Assembly: GCF_006385805.1 (NCBI RefSeq)
Contig: NZ_VFSG01000001.1
Coordinates: 62,001 to 126,000, forward strand
Length of the DNA: 64,000 nt
From: Streptococcus xiaochunlingii
Lineage (GTDB): Bacteria; Bacillota; Bacilli; Lactobacillales; Streptococcaceae
Direction of reading: 5' to 3'
A program made the translations under genes and the position numbers. Every line of letters starts with the position of its first letter. The stretch's first letter is position 1. Below are positions 1 through 9,048 of this stretch, piece after piece. The notes beneath the pieces were generated by a model. That model was not told where the DNA came from. It saw only the letters and a program-made list of their open reading frames with translations, and did not search any database.

Positions 1-660
1 TTAAAACTCAAGGGTGAAAAACTCAAATATGTCAGTCGTGGTGGTCTCAAGTTAGAAAAGGCCTTGGACCTTTTTGAGATTGATCTGCAGGATAAGGTCA
101 CACTGGATATCGGGGCTTCGACAGGAGGCTTTACGGATGTCATGCTCCAAAATGGGGGTGCCTTGGTCTATGCAGTGGATGTAGGGACCAATCAGTTGGC
201 ATGGAAGCTTCGTCAGGATCCTCGTGTCATCTCGATGGAGCAGTTCAACTTCCGCTATGCGACGTCTGAGGATTTTGAGCAAACCCCAAGCTTTGCTAGC
301 ATTGATGTTAGCTTTATTTCCCTCAACCTCATCTTGCCTGCTCTTTATGGGATTTTACAAGAAGGGGGCCAGGTGGTCGCCCTTGTCAAACCCCAGTTTG
401 AAGCTGGTCGGGAGCAGATTGGAAAAAATGGGATTATCAAGGATGCCAAGGTCCATCTGTCTGTCTTGGAACAGGTTCAAGGCTTTGCATTAGAACATGG
501 TTTCTCCGTTTTGGGAGTGGATTATTCACCGATTCAAGGGGGCCATGGCAATATTGAATTTTTACTTTATTTAGAAAAAAATACCGGGCAAGATCGTCTT
601 GAACTGCAAGAGTTTGTGGCAGTTGTCGAAAAAGCCCATACTGATTTTAAACATGAATAG
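1..660 (+). CDS. tlyA: TlyA family rRNA methyltransferase / haemolysin-like protein, 5' end missing
   Basis: The reading frame is open from base 1, so the start lies outside the window; 219 residues are visible. The first part reads VSRGGLKLEKAL, the junction between the N-terminal S4 RNA-binding domain and the Rossmann methyltransferase domain typical of TlyA. The SAM-binding loop is DIGASTGGFTDVML, and VALVKPQFEAGRE with GGHGNIEFLL follows in the C-terminal half. By family, TlyA 2'-O-methylates ribose in 16S/23S rRNA; a haemolysin role is an old and doubtful label. The stop overlaps the argR start by 8 bases, so tlyA, argR and recN are probably co-transcribed, as in other streptococci. Confidence 0.9.
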   Translation, partial: LKLKGEKLKYVSRGGLKLEKALDLFEIDLQDKVTLDIGASTGGFTDVMLQNGGALVYAVDVGTNQLAWKLRQDPRVISMEQFNFRYATSEDFEQTPSFASIDVSFISLNLILPALYGILQEGGQVVALVKPQFEAGREQIGKNGIIKDAKVHLSVLEQVQGFALEHGFSVLGVDYSPIQGGHGNIEFLLYLEKNTGQDRLELQEFVAVVEKAHTDFKHE

Positions 661-1084
661 TAAACAAAACCGATTAGAAAAAATACGCCGCTTTATCCGA
701 GAAAATAAAGTGGGTACTCAGGATGCCATTGTCGAACATCTGAAGGGAGCAGGAATTTCTGCGACACAAGCGACTGTTTCCCGTGATATCAAAGAGTTAG
801 GAATTATTAAAACGCCATTAAAAGGTTCAGCCTATGTCTATGAATTGCCACGCGTCCAACATAGTGGCAAGTTAGCAGAAAATAATCTTCAATTTTTTGA
901 ACGCATGGGAAGCTTTTTGACCCTTAAACTTGTACCGGGAACAGCCTATTTAGTCAAGCGGCATCTGCAGGAAGATTTTGATGACATCATCTTTAGTATG
1001 ATTTCAGATGACAATAGTATTTTGATTGTGGCCCGATCGGAAGAAAAGGCTCAGTTTATCGAACAACGATTGATGGAATGGTAG
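653..1084 (+). CDS. argR: Arginine repressor ArgR/AhrC family
   Basis: A 143-residue protein, the usual ArgR length. The N-terminal winged helix contains ATQATVSRDIKELGI (about residues 36-50), the family's DNA-recognition helix. The C-terminal part (about 75-143) is the oligomerisation and arginine-binding domain, with GTAYLVKRHL and the ISDDNSILIVAR stretch. ArgR hexamers repress arginine biosynthesis and control arginine catabolism genes with arginine as co-repressor. Streptococci usually have two or three paralogues; the copy next to recN is often called AhrC, so the exact role is not fixed here. The start at 653 overlaps the end of tlyA. An upstream in-frame TTG at 599 lies inside tlyA and is unlikely. 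Confidence 0.92.
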   Translation: MNSKQNRLEKIRRFIRENKVGTQDAIVEHLKGAGISATQATVSRDIKELGIIKTPLKGSAYVYELPRVQHSGKLAENNLQFFERMGSFLTLKLVPGTAYLVKRHLQEDFDDIIFSMISDDNSILIVARSEEKAQFIEQRLMEW

Positions 1085-1091
1085 GAGAGAG

Positions 1092-2756
1092 ATGCTATTA
1101 GAAATTTCAATTAAAAACTTTGCCATCATTGAAGAAATCGCTCTGAATTTTGAAACGGGGATGACCGTTTTAACCGGTGAAACTGGAGCAGGAAAATCCA
1201 TCATTATCGATGCTATGAATATGATGCTGGGGAGCCGGGCGACGACGGATGTCATCCGCCACGGTGCTCCTAAGGCTGAGATTGAAGGCCTCTTTGCGAT
1301 TGATGAAAACCGTGCCCTTCAGCAGCTCTTTGAGGAGCAAGGCTTAGAATGGGCAGAGGAGTTGATTATTCGCAGAGAAATTTTCCAGAATGGCCGGAGT
1401 GTCAGTCGAATCAATGGGCAGATGGTCAACCTCTCCGTTCTTAAGGCGGTTGGCCAGCATTTGGTAGATATTCACGGCCAGCACGATCAGGAAGAACTGA
1501 TGCGGGCTCCATTGCATATCTCTATGCTGGATAGCTTTGGGGAGGATACTTTTTTTGCGACGAAGAAGGCCTATAGAGAGACCTTTGAGAATTATAAGTC
1601 TTTGCGCAAGCAGGTCTTGCAGATCCAAAAAAATAACCAGGAAAACCAAGCTCGCATCGAAATGCTGGAATACCAAATTTCGGAAATCGAGGCGGCTGTC
1701 TTGTCCCTGGATGAAGATGTCCAGTTAGAGCAAGAACGGCAACGCCTGCTCAATCATAAGATGATTGCGGATACTCTAAGCAATGCCTACGCTATGTTGG
1801 ACGCAGAAGACTTTTCCAGTCTTAGCAATGTACGGTCGGCCATGAATGATCTGCAAAGCATCGAAGAGTATGATGCAGAATACAAGACCTTGTCTGATCA
1901 ACTGGCTGAGACCTACTATACTCTGGAGGATTTGACCAAGCGCTTGGAGGATCTGGTAGATGGCTTGGACTTTGACGGCAACCGCTTGATGCAGGTAGAA
2001 GCTCGATTAGACCTAATCCACTCGATCACTCGTAAGTACGGCGGTCAGGTAAAGGATGTTCTTGATTATCTGGAGCAAATTAGCAAGGAATATAGCCTAT
2101 TAACAGGAGGGGGCACCTCTTCTGAAGACTTAGAGAAAGAACTCAAGTCTATGGAAGGACAGTTGGTTGCCTTGGCCAAGGAGCTGAGTCAAGGACGTCA
2201 TGCCCTGGCCCAAGAGCTGGAAGCAGAGATCCAGCAGGAATTGGCGGATCTCTATATGGAAAAAGCCCGTTTCCAAGTGCGTTTTACTCCATCTAAGTTT
2301 AATCGGGAAGGAAACGAAGCTGTTGAGTTTTATATTTCAACCAACCCTGGAGAGGACTTTAAGCCTTTGGTAAAAGTAGCATCAGGTGGGGAATTGTCCC
2401 GTCTCATGTTGGCCATCAAGTCAGCCTTTTCCCGCAAAGAAGGCAAGACCAGCATCGTCTTTGACGAGGTGGATACAGGGGTATCTGGTCGAGTGGCGCA
2501 AGCCATCGCTTCTAAGATCTATAAAATTGGACGTTTTGGTCAGGTGCTAGCCATCTCTCATTTGCCTCAGGTAATTGCAGTAGCCGATTACCAATTCTTT
2601 ATCGAAAAGGTGAGCGATGAATTTTCAACGGTTTCGACCGTTCGTTTGCTCAGTCATGAAGAGCGGGTAGAAGAAGTAGCCAAGATGCTTGCTGGTGAAG
2701 ATGTGACAGAAGCAGCCCGCATGCAGGCAGAGCAATTGCTTAAACGGCCATCCTAA
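1092..2756 (+). CDS. recN: DNA repair protein RecN
   Basis: A 554-residue SMC-like ATPase. The N-terminal Walker A is TGETGAGKSIIID (about residues 29-41). Residues about 150-360 are coiled coil. The C-terminal half has the signature ASGGELSRLMLA followed by the Walker B region SIVFDEVDTGVSG and the H-loop region ISHLPQV. RecN holds broken DNA ends together and works with RecA in double-strand break repair in the cytoplasm. The start follows argR by 7 bases with a GGAGAGAG ribosome binding site. It is intact and of full family length. Confidence 0.96.
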   Translation: MLLEISIKNFAIIEEIALNFETGMTVLTGETGAGKSIIIDAMNMMLGSRATTDVIRHGAPKAEIEGLFAIDENRALQQLFEEQGLEWAEELIIRREIFQNGRSVSRINGQMVNLSVLKAVGQHLVDIHGQHDQEELMRAPLHISMLDSFGEDTFFATKKAYRETFENYKSLRKQVLQIQKNNQENQARIEMLEYQISEIEAAVLSLDEDVQLEQERQRLLNHKMIADTLSNAYAMLDAEDFSSLSNVRSAMNDLQSIEEYDAEYKTLSDQLAETYYTLEDLTKRLEDLVDGLDFDGNRLMQVEARLDLIHSITRKYGGQVKDVLDYLEQISKEYSLLTGGGTSSEDLEKELKSMEGQLVALAKELSQGRHALAQELEAEIQQELADLYMEKARFQVRFTPSKFNREGNEAVEFYISTNPGEDFKPLVKVASGGELSRLMLAIKSAFSRKEGKTSIVFDEVDTGVSGRVAQAIASKIYKIGRFGQVLAISHLPQVIAVADYQFFIEKVSDEFSTVSTVRLLSHEERVEEVAKMLAGEDVTEAARMQAEQLLKRPS

Positions 2757-2772
2757 AAAGAAAGGAAGGGAT

Positions 2773-3504
2773 ATGGGAAGCTATTTCGTAGTGGGAGACA
2801 TTCATGGAAAAGCAGGTATGCTGGAGGAACTGATGACCCATTGGGATGGTCAGTCCCAGTTGGTTTTTCTCGGAGATCTGATAGACCGTGGGGAAGATAG
2901 TCGTAAAGTTATCGAACTGGTCAAAGATTTTGTCGAACAGCAAGGGGCCATCTGCCTCGCTGGTAACCACGAATACATGTTTTTAGCCTGGATTGATAAC
3001 CCGACCGAACGCTATGACCATTACCGACGTAACGGAGGAGATACCACGATCAACTCTCTACTTGGTCGTCCCCTCACGGCTCCAGTAGATGGAGTGGAGG
3101 ATGCTCGGCGCGTGCAAGAGACTTGTGGGGACTTAGTTGCTTTCATCCGTTCGCTTCCTTTTGTCTATGAAACAGAACACTATATTTTCGTGCATGCTGG
3201 ACTTGACTTAAGCTTGCCTGATTGGCACGAAACGACAGATTACCAGAAAGTCTGGATTCGCCAGCCTTTCCATGAAGCGACCAATCAGACAGGAAAGACC
3301 ATTGTTTTTGGCCATACCCCCGTCCACTATCTCTTGGATCAAAAGATTGGAACCAAGGAACTCTGGCTGACCGAAGATGGGAAGATTGGTATGGATGGTG
3401 GAGCTGTTTATGGTGGCGTCCTCCATGGCATTCTCTTTGATGAAAGTGGAATGAAGGCCGATGTTGCTTTACTCAATGAGGGATTTGCTGCTATTGATGA
3501 GTAA
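2773..3504 (+). CDS. Calcineurin-like metallophosphoesterase (Ser/Thr phosphatase superfamily)
   Basis: A 243-residue protein with the metal-binding motifs of the superfamily in order: GDIHGK near the N-terminus, GDLIDRGED at about residues 35-43, GNHEYMF near 64, and the C-terminal histidines in HAGLDL and FGHTPVHY. The spacing and length resemble the PrpA/ApaH-like bacterial phosphoprotein or dinucleoside-polyphosphate phosphatases. The substrate cannot be told from sequence. No signal peptide is seen, so it should act in the cytoplasm. It follows recN by 16 bases with an AGGAAGGG ribosome binding site and probably ends the tlyA-argR-recN transcription unit. Confidence 0.85.
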   Translation: MGSYFVVGDIHGKAGMLEELMTHWDGQSQLVFLGDLIDRGEDSRKVIELVKDFVEQQGAICLAGNHEYMFLAWIDNPTERYDHYRRNGGDTTINSLLGRPLTAPVDGVEDARRVQETCGDLVAFIRSLPFVYETEHYIFVHAGLDLSLPDWHETTDYQKVWIRQPFHEATNQTGKTIVFGHTPVHYLLDQKIGTKELWLTEDGKIGMDGGAVYGGVLHGILFDESGMKADVALLNEGFAAIDE

Positions 3505-3541
3505 GTAAAAAGGACTTTGTCCCACAAAAGCCTAGAAAATT

Positions 3542-3550
3542 TGATATAAT
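3542..3550 (+). promoter_or_regulatory. Extended -10 promoter for degV-family gene
   Basis: TGATATAAT lies 37 bases before the start codon and matches the streptococcal extended -10 element. No good -35 is seen, which extended -10 promoters tolerate. Confidence 0.6.
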
Positions 3551-3587
3551 AGAGTGGATATATCTAAGAAAAGATTGTAGGAATGTT

Positions 3588-4421
3588 ATGTCACAAGTAA
3601 AAATTGTTACAGACTCATCCGTAACGATTGAGCCTGAAGTTGTTGAAAAATACGGAATTACCATCGTTCCCCTCTCCGTCATGGTGGACGGTGTCCTCTA
3701 TTCAGATGCGGAATTAACAGAAGGACAATTCCTTCAGTTGATGAAGTCCAGTAAGAACCTTCCAAAGACCAGTCAACCTCCAGTAGGTGTGTTTGCGGAA
3801 GCCTTCGAAGGTCTGGCGGAAAAAGGGGCGCAAATTATTGCAATCCATATGTCCCATGCCTTATCTGGTACAGTGGAAGCTGCACGTCAAGGAGCTACCT
3901 TAGCCAATGCAGATGTCACAGTGATCGATAGTAGCTTTACGGACCAAGCCATGAAGTTCCAAGTGGTGGAAGCAGCGAAACTGGCTCAAGAAGGAGCTAG
4001 CGTAGAGGAAATTGTAGCTCGCATTGAAGAGGTCAAGCAAAAATCTAGACTCTACATTGGGGTTTCTACTCTGGAAAACTTGGTTAAAGGAGGCCGGATT
4101 GGACGCGTAACTGGTTTATTGAGTTCCCTTTTGAATATTCGGGTGGTCATGGAAATGAAGAACGATGAACTGCAACCGATTGTCAAAGGACGTGGACAGA
4201 AGACCTTTAAAAAATGGATGGACGAGTTGATACAAGACTTATCTGGTAAAGAAATCGCTGAGATAGGGATTTCCTATGCTGGTGGACCTGACTTTGCTAA
4301 CCAAATGAAGGCGCAACTACAGCCTTTGGTTGCAACTCCAATCTCTGTTTTGGAGACAGGTTCGATCATTCAAACTCACACTGGTGAAGATGCCTGGGCA
4401 GTTCTTGTTCGGTTTGCATAG
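3588..4421 (+). CDS. DegV family fatty-acid-binding protein
   Basis: A 277-residue DegV-fold protein. The N-terminus has the family motif VTDSSVTI followed by [12 protein letters not shown]. The central part has TSQPPVG and the lipid-head-binding HMSHALSGT region. [14 protein letters not shown] lies around residue 160-175, where the family has its lipid-contacting segment. DegV (FakB-type) proteins bind a fatty acid and present it to the FakA kinase for phosphorylation into acyl phosphate. Which fatty acid this copy prefers, and whether it is a true FakB, cannot be said. It has its own promoter and appears monocistronic. Confidence 0.88.
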   Translation: MSQVKIVTDSSVTIEPEVVEKYGITIVPLSVMVDGVLYSDAELTEGQFLQLMKSSKNLPKTSQPPVGVFAEAFEGLAEKGAQIIAIHMSHALSGTVEAARQGATLANADVTVIDSSFTDQAMKFQVVEAAKLAQEGASVEEIVARIEEVKQKSRLYIGVSTLENLVKGGRIGRVTGLLSSLLNIRVVMEMKNDELQPIVKGRGQKTFKKWMDELIQDLSGKEIAEIGISYAGGPDFANQMKAQLQPLVATPISVLETGSIIQTHTGEDAWAVLVRFA

Positions 4422-4480
4422 AAGCCCGTCTGTAAAGGAATTTATTCCTAGATAAATGTTGATAAAAACAAGTTTAGTAC

Positions 4481-4509
4481 TTGACCTAAAAGCATTTTTT
4501 AGATATGAT
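4481..4509 (+). promoter_or_regulatory. Promoter of hup
   Basis: -35 TTGACC (4481-4486) and -10 TATGAT (4504-4509) with a 17-base spacer. It lies 46 bases before the HU start, as expected for a strongly expressed gene. Confidence 0.75.
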
Positions 4510-4555
4510 AGAGATGTTAAGGGTAAAACCTAAAAAAATTTGGAGGATTTGTTAA

Positions 4556-4831
4556 ATGGCTAACAAACAAGATTTGATCGCAAAAGTGGCAGAAGCTACA
4601 GAATTGACTAAAAAAGACTCAGCAGCAGCAGTTGACGCTGTATTTGCAGCTGTTTCAGAATACCTTTCAAAAGGTGAAAAAGTTCAATTGATCGGTTTCG
4701 GTAACTTCGAAGTTCGTGAACGTGCAGCTCGTAAAGGTCGCAACCCACAAACTGGTAAAGAAATCAAAATCGCTGCTTCTAAAGTTCCAGCATTCAAAGC
4801 TGGTAAAGCTCTTAAAGACGCAGTTAAATAA
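4556..4831 (+). CDS. hup: DNA-binding protein HU
   Basis: A 91-residue HU, the full family length. It starts [12 protein letters not shown], has [21 protein letters not shown] with the flexible beta-arm and its conserved proline at about residue 63, and ends [14 protein letters not shown] dimers bend and compact DNA and are the main nucleoid protein of streptococci, which usually have only this one copy. Codon use is strongly biased (CGT, GGT, GAA), as in highly expressed genes. A GGAGG ribosome binding site, a consensus promoter and a strong terminator fit a monocistronic, abundant transcript. Confidence 0.97.
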   Translation: MANKQDLIAKVAEATELTKKDSAAAVDAVFAAVSEYLSKGEKVQLIGFGNFEVRERAARKGRNPQTGKEIKIAASKVPAFKAGKALKDAVK

Positions 4832-4839
4832 TTGTGATT

Positions 4840-4877
4840 AAAAAGGTTCCTTCTAGCTTGCTAGAAGGAACCTTTTT
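4840..4877 (+). terminator. Rho-independent terminator after hup
   Basis: A perfect 17-base stem (arms AAAAAGGTTCCTTCTAG and its complement) closes a CTTG loop and runs into a T tract. Confidence 0.9.
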
Positions 4878-4951
4878 GTTTTGGAGTAGTTTCTAGACAG
4901 GGCCTATAAATAGGAGTATAATAGAAAAAATTGAGAAATGGAGGGTGGACC

Positions 4952-5107
4952 ATGAGATGGATTGTTGGAATCTTTGTTCTGCTCATGATTAAGCCAATTA
5001 TTTATCTATTGAAAGGTCTCTGGTTTATCGCGGAACTCTTCTTTATGTTCCTCTTTGTCAAAATTTTACTGGGAACTATGAGATGGATCCTTAATTGGGG
5101 AAGTTAA
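4952..5107 (+). CDS. Small membrane protein, 51 residues, unknown function
   Basis: ATG at 4952 follows a strong GGAGGGTGG ribosome binding site 7 bases upstream, and an AT-rich promoter-like stretch (AGGAGTATAATAG, TATAAT at 4917-4922) lies 30 bases before it. The product is very hydrophobic: WIVGIFVLLMIKPIIYLL and FIAELFFMFLFVKILLG form two likely membrane helices in 51 residues, with a short charged turn between them. No family is recognised. It stands alone between the hup terminator and another hairpin, so it has its own transcript. The ribosome binding site, promoter and hydrophobic composition support a real gene. Confidence 0.6.
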   Translation: MRWIVGIFVLLMIKPIIYLLKGLWFIAELFFMFLFVKILLGTMRWILNWGS

Positions 5108-5113
5108 GAATAA

Positions 5114-5166
5114 AAAAGTGTGGGAGTAAAGGAGCTTGATTCGAGCTAATTTAATCCTGCACTTTT
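5114..5166 (+). terminator. Terminator-like hairpin after the small membrane protein gene
   Basis: AAAAGTGTGGGA pairs with TCCTGCACTTTT (one wobble, one mismatch) around an AGCT...AGCT inner stem. It lies just downstream of the stop at 5107. Confidence 0.5.
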
Positions 5167-5208
5167 CCTTATTTACAAACATTCTAATTAGGAAAATTTG
5201 GGTATTCG

Positions 5209-5217
5209 TGATATAAT
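5209..5217 (+). promoter_or_regulatory. Extended -10 promoter of perR-like gene
   Basis: TGATATAAT, 33 bases before the start. A CTAATTAG palindrome lies upstream of it (5186-5193) and might be an operator, but it is not a convincing 7-1-7 Per/Fur box. Confidence 0.55.
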
Positions 5218-5250
5218 AGTTTTTAACAAGAGACAGAAAGGGGAAAGACC

Positions 5251-5712
5251 ATGCTAGCTTGTTTAAGGCTCGATTCCGTTCAACAAGAAAAAGTAGAAGA
5301 TGTATTGCAACACCTGCGTAAAAAATCTGTACGGATTACAGAGACGCGTCGGGCGGTCCTTTCTTATCTTGTCAAAAGTCAGGAACATCCGAGTGCCGAT
5401 GCTATCTACCAAGATTTGAAACCTGCCTTTCCCAATATGAGTCTAGCAACCGTTTATAACAATCTTAAGGTCCTCATTGAAGAAGGCTTTGTCTCTGAAA
5501 TAAAAGTACGCAATGATACCACGACCTACTTTGACTTTATGGGACACGATCATTTGAATCTGATTTGCGAGTCTTGTGGGAAGATTGATGATATTGACAT
5601 CGAAGTTCCAGATGTAAGAGTAGAAGCGAGAGAAAAAAGTGGCAACGTCATTACCAAGTGCCAAACTACAGTTTATGGCCTTTGTCCGGAATGCCAGAAT
5701 AAGCAATTGTAA
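5251..5712 (+). CDS. perR: Fur family peroxide/metal regulator, PerR-like
   Basis: A 153-residue Fur-family repressor. The winged helix is in residues 20-85 with RITETRRAVLSYL and the recognition region SLATVYNNLKVLIEEGFV. Metal-site residues are visible: HEHP-like QEHPSA, the HDHLNLIC segment, and the structural zinc pairs CESC (near 110) and CPEC (near 147). Streptococci normally keep one Fur paralogue, PerR, which represses peroxide-defence and metal-homeostasis genes and is inactivated by oxidation of its metal-bound histidines. That makes PerR the best call. A metal-specific Fur is the alternative. It is monocistronic with its own promoter and terminator. Confidence 0.85.
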   Translation: MLACLRLDSVQQEKVEDVLQHLRKKSVRITETRRAVLSYLVKSQEHPSADAIYQDLKPAFPNMSLATVYNNLKVLIEEGFVSEIKVRNDTTTYFDFMGHDHLNLICESCGKIDDIDIEVPDVRVEAREKSGNVITKCQTTVYGLCPECQNKQL

Positions 5713-5714
5713 GC

Positions 5715-5737
5715 AAACCTCTTTTTAGAGGTTTTTT
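5715..5737 (+). terminator. Terminator after perR
   Basis: AAACCTCT / AGAGGTTT stem with a short T-rich loop and a T tract. Confidence 0.85.
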
Positions 5738-5863
5738 GTTTAGTCTGGCTTGTGAAAAATGGTGGGACAGGCAGGATTTAGAGGCTGGTGAGAGCAACAT
5801 GTAAAAATCAATGAAAAATAATTGATAAAATTTTCACGAAATCTCCGATCTGGCCCTGTTAAG

Positions 5864-5894
5864 ACTAGATTTTTCCTTAAAAATCTAGTAGAAT
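5864..5894 (+). promoter_or_regulatory. Inverted repeat and -10 element upstream of gpmA
   Basis: A perfect inverted repeat, ACTAGATTTTT-CCTT-AAAAATCTAGT (5864-5889), ends at the likely -10 element TAGAAT (5889-5894), 50 bases before the gpmA start. It could be an operator over the core promoter. It could also be a terminator stem for transcripts entering from upstream. Confidence 0.5.
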
Positions 5895-5943
5895 AGAATA
5901 GATAAACGAGGGGAACCTCGGAAAATAAAAGGAGATCCATCAA

Positions 5944-6636
5944 ATGGTAAAATTGGTTTTTGCTCGCCACGGTGAGTCTGAATGGAACAAAGCTAACCTT
6001 TTCACTGGTTGGGCTGATGTTGATTTGTCTGAAAAAGGTACACAACAAGCGATCGACGCTGGTAAATTGATCAAAGAAGCTGGTATCGAATTTGACCAAG
6101 CTTACACTTCAGTATTGAAACGTGCGATCAAAACAACTAACTTGGCTCTTGAAGCTTCTGACCAATTGTGGGTTCCAGTTGAAAAATCATGGCGCTTGAA
6201 CGAACGTCACTATGGTGGATTGACTGGTAAAAACAAAGCTGAAGCTGCTGAACAATTTGGTGATGAGCAAGTTCATATCTGGCGTCGTTCATATGATGTA
6301 TTGCCTCCAAACATGGATCGCGATGATGAGCACTCAGCACACACTGACCGTCGTTACGCTTCACTTGACGACTCAGTAATTCCAGATGCTGAAAACTTGA
6401 AAGTGACTTTGGAACGTGCCCTTCCATTCTGGGAAGATAAAATCGCTCCAGCGCTTAAAGATGGTAAAAATGTATTCGTAGGAGCACACGGTAACTCAAT
6501 CCGTGCTCTTGTAAAACACATCAAACAATTGTCAGACGACGAAATCATGGACGTGGAAATCCCTAACTTCCCACCATTGGTATTCGAATTTGACGAAAAA
6601 TTGAACGTAGTTTCTGAATACTATCTTGGAAAGTAA
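5944..6636 (+). CDS. gpmA: 2,3-bisphosphoglycerate-dependent phosphoglycerate mutase
   Basis: A 230-residue histidine phosphatase superfamily enzyme that interconverts 3- and 2-phosphoglycerate in glycolysis. The N-terminal catalytic motif is [10 protein letters not shown] (phosphohistidine at about residue 9), followed by [30 protein letters not shown] and the second histidine motif [13 protein letters not shown] (about residue 180) are also present. Length and motifs match dPGM. Codon use is the biased pattern of abundant glycolytic enzymes. A GGAGATCC ribosome binding site precedes the start. It has its own promoter and terminator, so it is monocistronic. Confidence 0.97.
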   Translation: MVKLVFARHGESEWNKANLFTGWADVDLSEKGTQQAIDAGKLIKEAGIEFDQAYTSVLKRAIKTTNLALEASDQLWVPVEKSWRLNERHYGGLTGKNKAEAAEQFGDEQVHIWRRSYDVLPPNMDRDDEHSAHTDRRYASLDDSVIPDAENLKVTLERALPFWEDKIAPALKDGKNVFVGAHGNSIRALVKHIKQLSDDEIMDVEIPNFPPLVFEFDEKLNVVSEYYLGK

Positions 6637-6661
6637 GATAGCGGGATTCGTTATCAATCAT

Positions 6662-6689
6662 AAAAAGCTGACTTCGGTCAGCTTTTTTT
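6662..6689 (+). terminator. Terminator after gpmA
   Basis: AAAAAGCTGAC-TTCG-GTCAGCTTTTT: a perfect stem with a stable TTCG loop and a T tract. Confidence 0.95.
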
Positions 6690-6737
6690 GTTCATCGCAG
6701 ACCTAGCCGGTTTTTGGTTTTCAGGGTCTTCTAAAAA

Positions 6738-6746
6738 TGATATAAT
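6738..6746 (+). promoter_or_regulatory. Extended -10 promoter of metG
   Basis: TGATATAAT, 46 bases before the metG start codon. Confidence 0.65.
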
Positions 6747-6792
6747 GAAGTGTTATTACATAAGGTTTCATTAGCCTTGAAAGGAAAAGAAA

Positions 6793-8784
6793 ATGACAAA
6801 ATCATTCTACATCACAACCCCTATCTATTACCCATCTGGTAAATTGCATATTGGTTCAGCTTACACAACCATCGCCTGTGACGTCTTGGCACGTTACAAA
6901 CGCATGATGAACTACGATGTTTTCTACCTGACTGGTCTCGATGAGCATGGGCAAAAGATTCAGCAGAAAGCAGAAGAAGCTGGCATTACACCGCAAGCTT
7001 ATGTAGATGGAATGGCGGTTGGAGTGAAAGAACTCTGGCAATTACTCGATATCTCATACGATAAATTCATCCGTACGACAGACGATTACCATGAAAAAGT
7101 GGTGGCCCAGATCTTTGAACGCTTGCTTGCGCAAGACGACATCTACCTGGGTGAATACTCTGGTTGGTATTCAGTATCTGATGAAGAGTTCTTTACAGAA
7201 AGCCAATTGGCTGAGGTCTACCGTGATGAGAATGGCAAGGTCATCGGTGGGGTAGCCCCATCAGGCCACGAAGTAGAATGGGTTTCTGAAGAATCTTATT
7301 TCCTTCGCCTCAGCAAATACCAAGACCGCTTGGTTGAGTTTTTCAAATCCCAACCAGACTTCATCACTCCAGATGGCCGTCTCAATGAAATGTTGAAAAA
7401 TTTCATCGAGCCAGGTTTGGAAGACTTGGCAGTATCTCGGACTACCTTTACCTGGGGAGTTCCAGTTCCATCCAATCCTAGACACGTTGTCTACGTTTGG
7501 TTTGATGCTCTGCTTAACTATGTGACAGCTCTCGGTTATGGCCAAGAAGATCATGAAAATTTTGACAAATTCTGGAACGGAACCGTCTTCCACATGGTCG
7601 GAAAAGACATCCTTCGTTTCCACTCCATCTACTGGCCAATCCTTCTCATGATGCTCGATATCAAATTGCCAGAACGTTTGATTGGCCATGGTTGGTTTGT
7701 CATGAAAGACGGTAAGATGTCTAAGTCTAAAGGGAATGTCATCTACCCAGAAATGTTGGTGGAACGCTTCGGCTTGGATCCGCTTCGTTACTACCTCATG
7801 CGCAGTTTGCCAGTTGGTTCGGATGGTACCTTTACACCAGAAGACTACGTGGCTCGTATCAACTATGAATTAGCAAATGACCTTGGAAACCTCCTCAACC
7901 GGACAGTAGCCATGATCAATAAATACTTTGGTGGTCAAGTTCCGGCTTATGTCGAAAATGTCACAACATTTGATGCAGATTTGGCTAAGGTAGTTGAAGA
8001 AAACATCGCTGAATACCACAAGCAAATGAACGCGGTTGATTACCCACGCGCTTTAGAAGCGGTATGGAATATTATCTCTCGGGCTAACAAATACATCGAT
8101 GAGACTGCTCCTTGGGTCCTCGCTAAAGAAGATGGTGACAAGGAACAATTGGCAGCAGTGATGGCTCACTTAGCAGCTAGCCTTCGTGTTGTGGCTCATT
8201 TGATCCAACCATTCATGATGACCACCTCAAATGCCATCATGGAACAACTTGGCTTGGGCTTGGACTTCGATCTTGAAAACTTGACCTTAGCAGGATTCCC
8301 TGAAAATGTCACAGTAGTTGCCAAAGGAACTCCAATTTTCCCACGTCTGGACATGGATGAAGAAATTGCCTACATCCAATCGCAAATGACTGCTGGTAAA
8401 CCACAAGAAAAAGAATGGATTCCAGAAAAAGTGGAGCTCAAGTCTGAAAAAGACGAGATTAAATTTGAAGACTTTGACAAGGTTGAAATCCGTGTAGCAG
8501 AAGTCAAAGAAGTGGAACGCGTCGAAGGATCAGATAAACTGCTTCGCTTCCGCCTAGATGCAGGAGATGGCGAAGACCGTCAAATCCTCTCTGGTATCGC
8601 GAAATTCTATCCAAATGAACAAGAATTGGTCGGCAAGAAACTCCAAATCGTGGCCAACCTTAAACCACGTAAAATGATGAAGAAATATGTCAGCCAAGGC
8701 ATGATTCTTTCCGCAGAACACGGGGATCAATTAACAGTCCTAACAGTTGATCCATCTGTTCCAAATGGAAGTATTATTGGTTAA
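6793..8784 (+). CDS. metG: Methionyl-tRNA synthetase
   Basis: A 663-residue class I synthetase. The HIGH-type motif is LHIGSAYTT (about residues 18-26), and the KMSKS motif is [10 protein letters not shown] (near 305). The C-terminal extension from about residue 555 ([14 protein letters not shown], then [21 protein letters not shown] residues) is the EMAP/Trbp111 tRNA-binding dimerisation domain. The connective peptide shows none of the four zinc-binding cysteines, which places it in the zinc-free group common in Gram-positives. It charges tRNA-Met for initiation and elongation. Ribosome binding site GAAAGGAAAAG. It is monocistronic and ends in a strong terminator. Confidence 0.97.
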   Translation: MTKSFYITTPIYYPSGKLHIGSAYTTIACDVLARYKRMMNYDVFYLTGLDEHGQKIQQKAEEAGITPQAYVDGMAVGVKELWQLLDISYDKFIRTTDDYHEKVVAQIFERLLAQDDIYLGEYSGWYSVSDEEFFTESQLAEVYRDENGKVIGGVAPSGHEVEWVSEESYFLRLSKYQDRLVEFFKSQPDFITPDGRLNEMLKNFIEPGLEDLAVSRTTFTWGVPVPSNPRHVVYVWFDALLNYVTALGYGQEDHENFDKFWNGTVFHMVGKDILRFHSIYWPILLMMLDIKLPERLIGHGWFVMKDGKMSKSKGNVIYPEMLVERFGLDPLRYYLMRSLPVGSDGTFTPEDYVARINYELANDLGNLLNRTVAMINKYFGGQVPAYVENVTTFDADLAKVVEENIAEYHKQMNAVDYPRALEAVWNIISRANKYIDETAPWVLAKEDGDKEQLAAVMAHLAASLRVVAHLIQPFMMTTSNAIMEQLGLGLDFDLENLTLAGFPENVTVVAKGTPIFPRLDMDEEIAYIQSQMTAGKPQEKEWIPEKVELKSEKDEIKFEDFDKVEIRVAEVKEVERVEGSDKLLRFRLDAGDGEDRQILSGIAKFYPNEQELVGKKLQIVANLKPRKMMKKYVSQGMILSAEHGDQLTVLTVDPSVPNGSIIG

Positions 8785-8800
8785 ACGATAATTGTATATG

Positions 8801-8826
8801 AAAAGCACTCCCGCGGGAGTGCTTTT
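8801..8826 (+). terminator. Terminator after metG
   Basis: AAAAGCACTCCC and GGGAGTGCTTTT form a perfect 12-base stem. Confidence 0.9.
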
Positions 8827-8899
8827 GTTGTGACGAGATGGTTCCCGTCATTGAGTTTTACAAGGATGGTAGATGAGTCCTTAGTAATGAATGTTAACG

Positions 8900-9036
8900 G
8901 AGACTTCCGCAGTGAGATAAGAGTCTGAAACATTTTCGTTTCAGACTCTCGGAAGATTTGAGACAGTAGGCTCAAATCTTAGGTATGGAATCCTAAAGGG
9001 ATTCGCTACCGTCCGTCCTCACCTAAGGAAAGTCTC
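8900..9036 (+). repeat. Dispersed structured element, copy A
   Basis: One of five related elements of 137-139 bp in this window. The ends are inverted repeats (GAGACTT-CC and GGAAAGTCTC). Inside are GTGAG/CTCAC, a 12-base stem AGAGTCTGAAAC/GTTTCAGACTCT, an 8-base stem GATTTGAG/CTCAAATC and a short stem GAATCC/GGATTC. It lies in the tail-to-tail gap between metG and the xre gene. It is the most diverged of the five, yet all stems are kept by paired changes. See the separate finding. Confidence 0.85.
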
Positions 9037-9048
9037 CGAAAATAGTCA

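Noticed and set aside
5172..5193. PerR/Fur box upstream of perR
   Set aside because: Only the CTAATTAG palindrome is present; the full 7-1-7 consensus is not met.
8900..9036. Calling the dispersed element a CRISPR or insertion sequence
   Set aside because: It has no spacers or tandem arrangement and is too short to encode a transposase; it is kept as a structured repeat.
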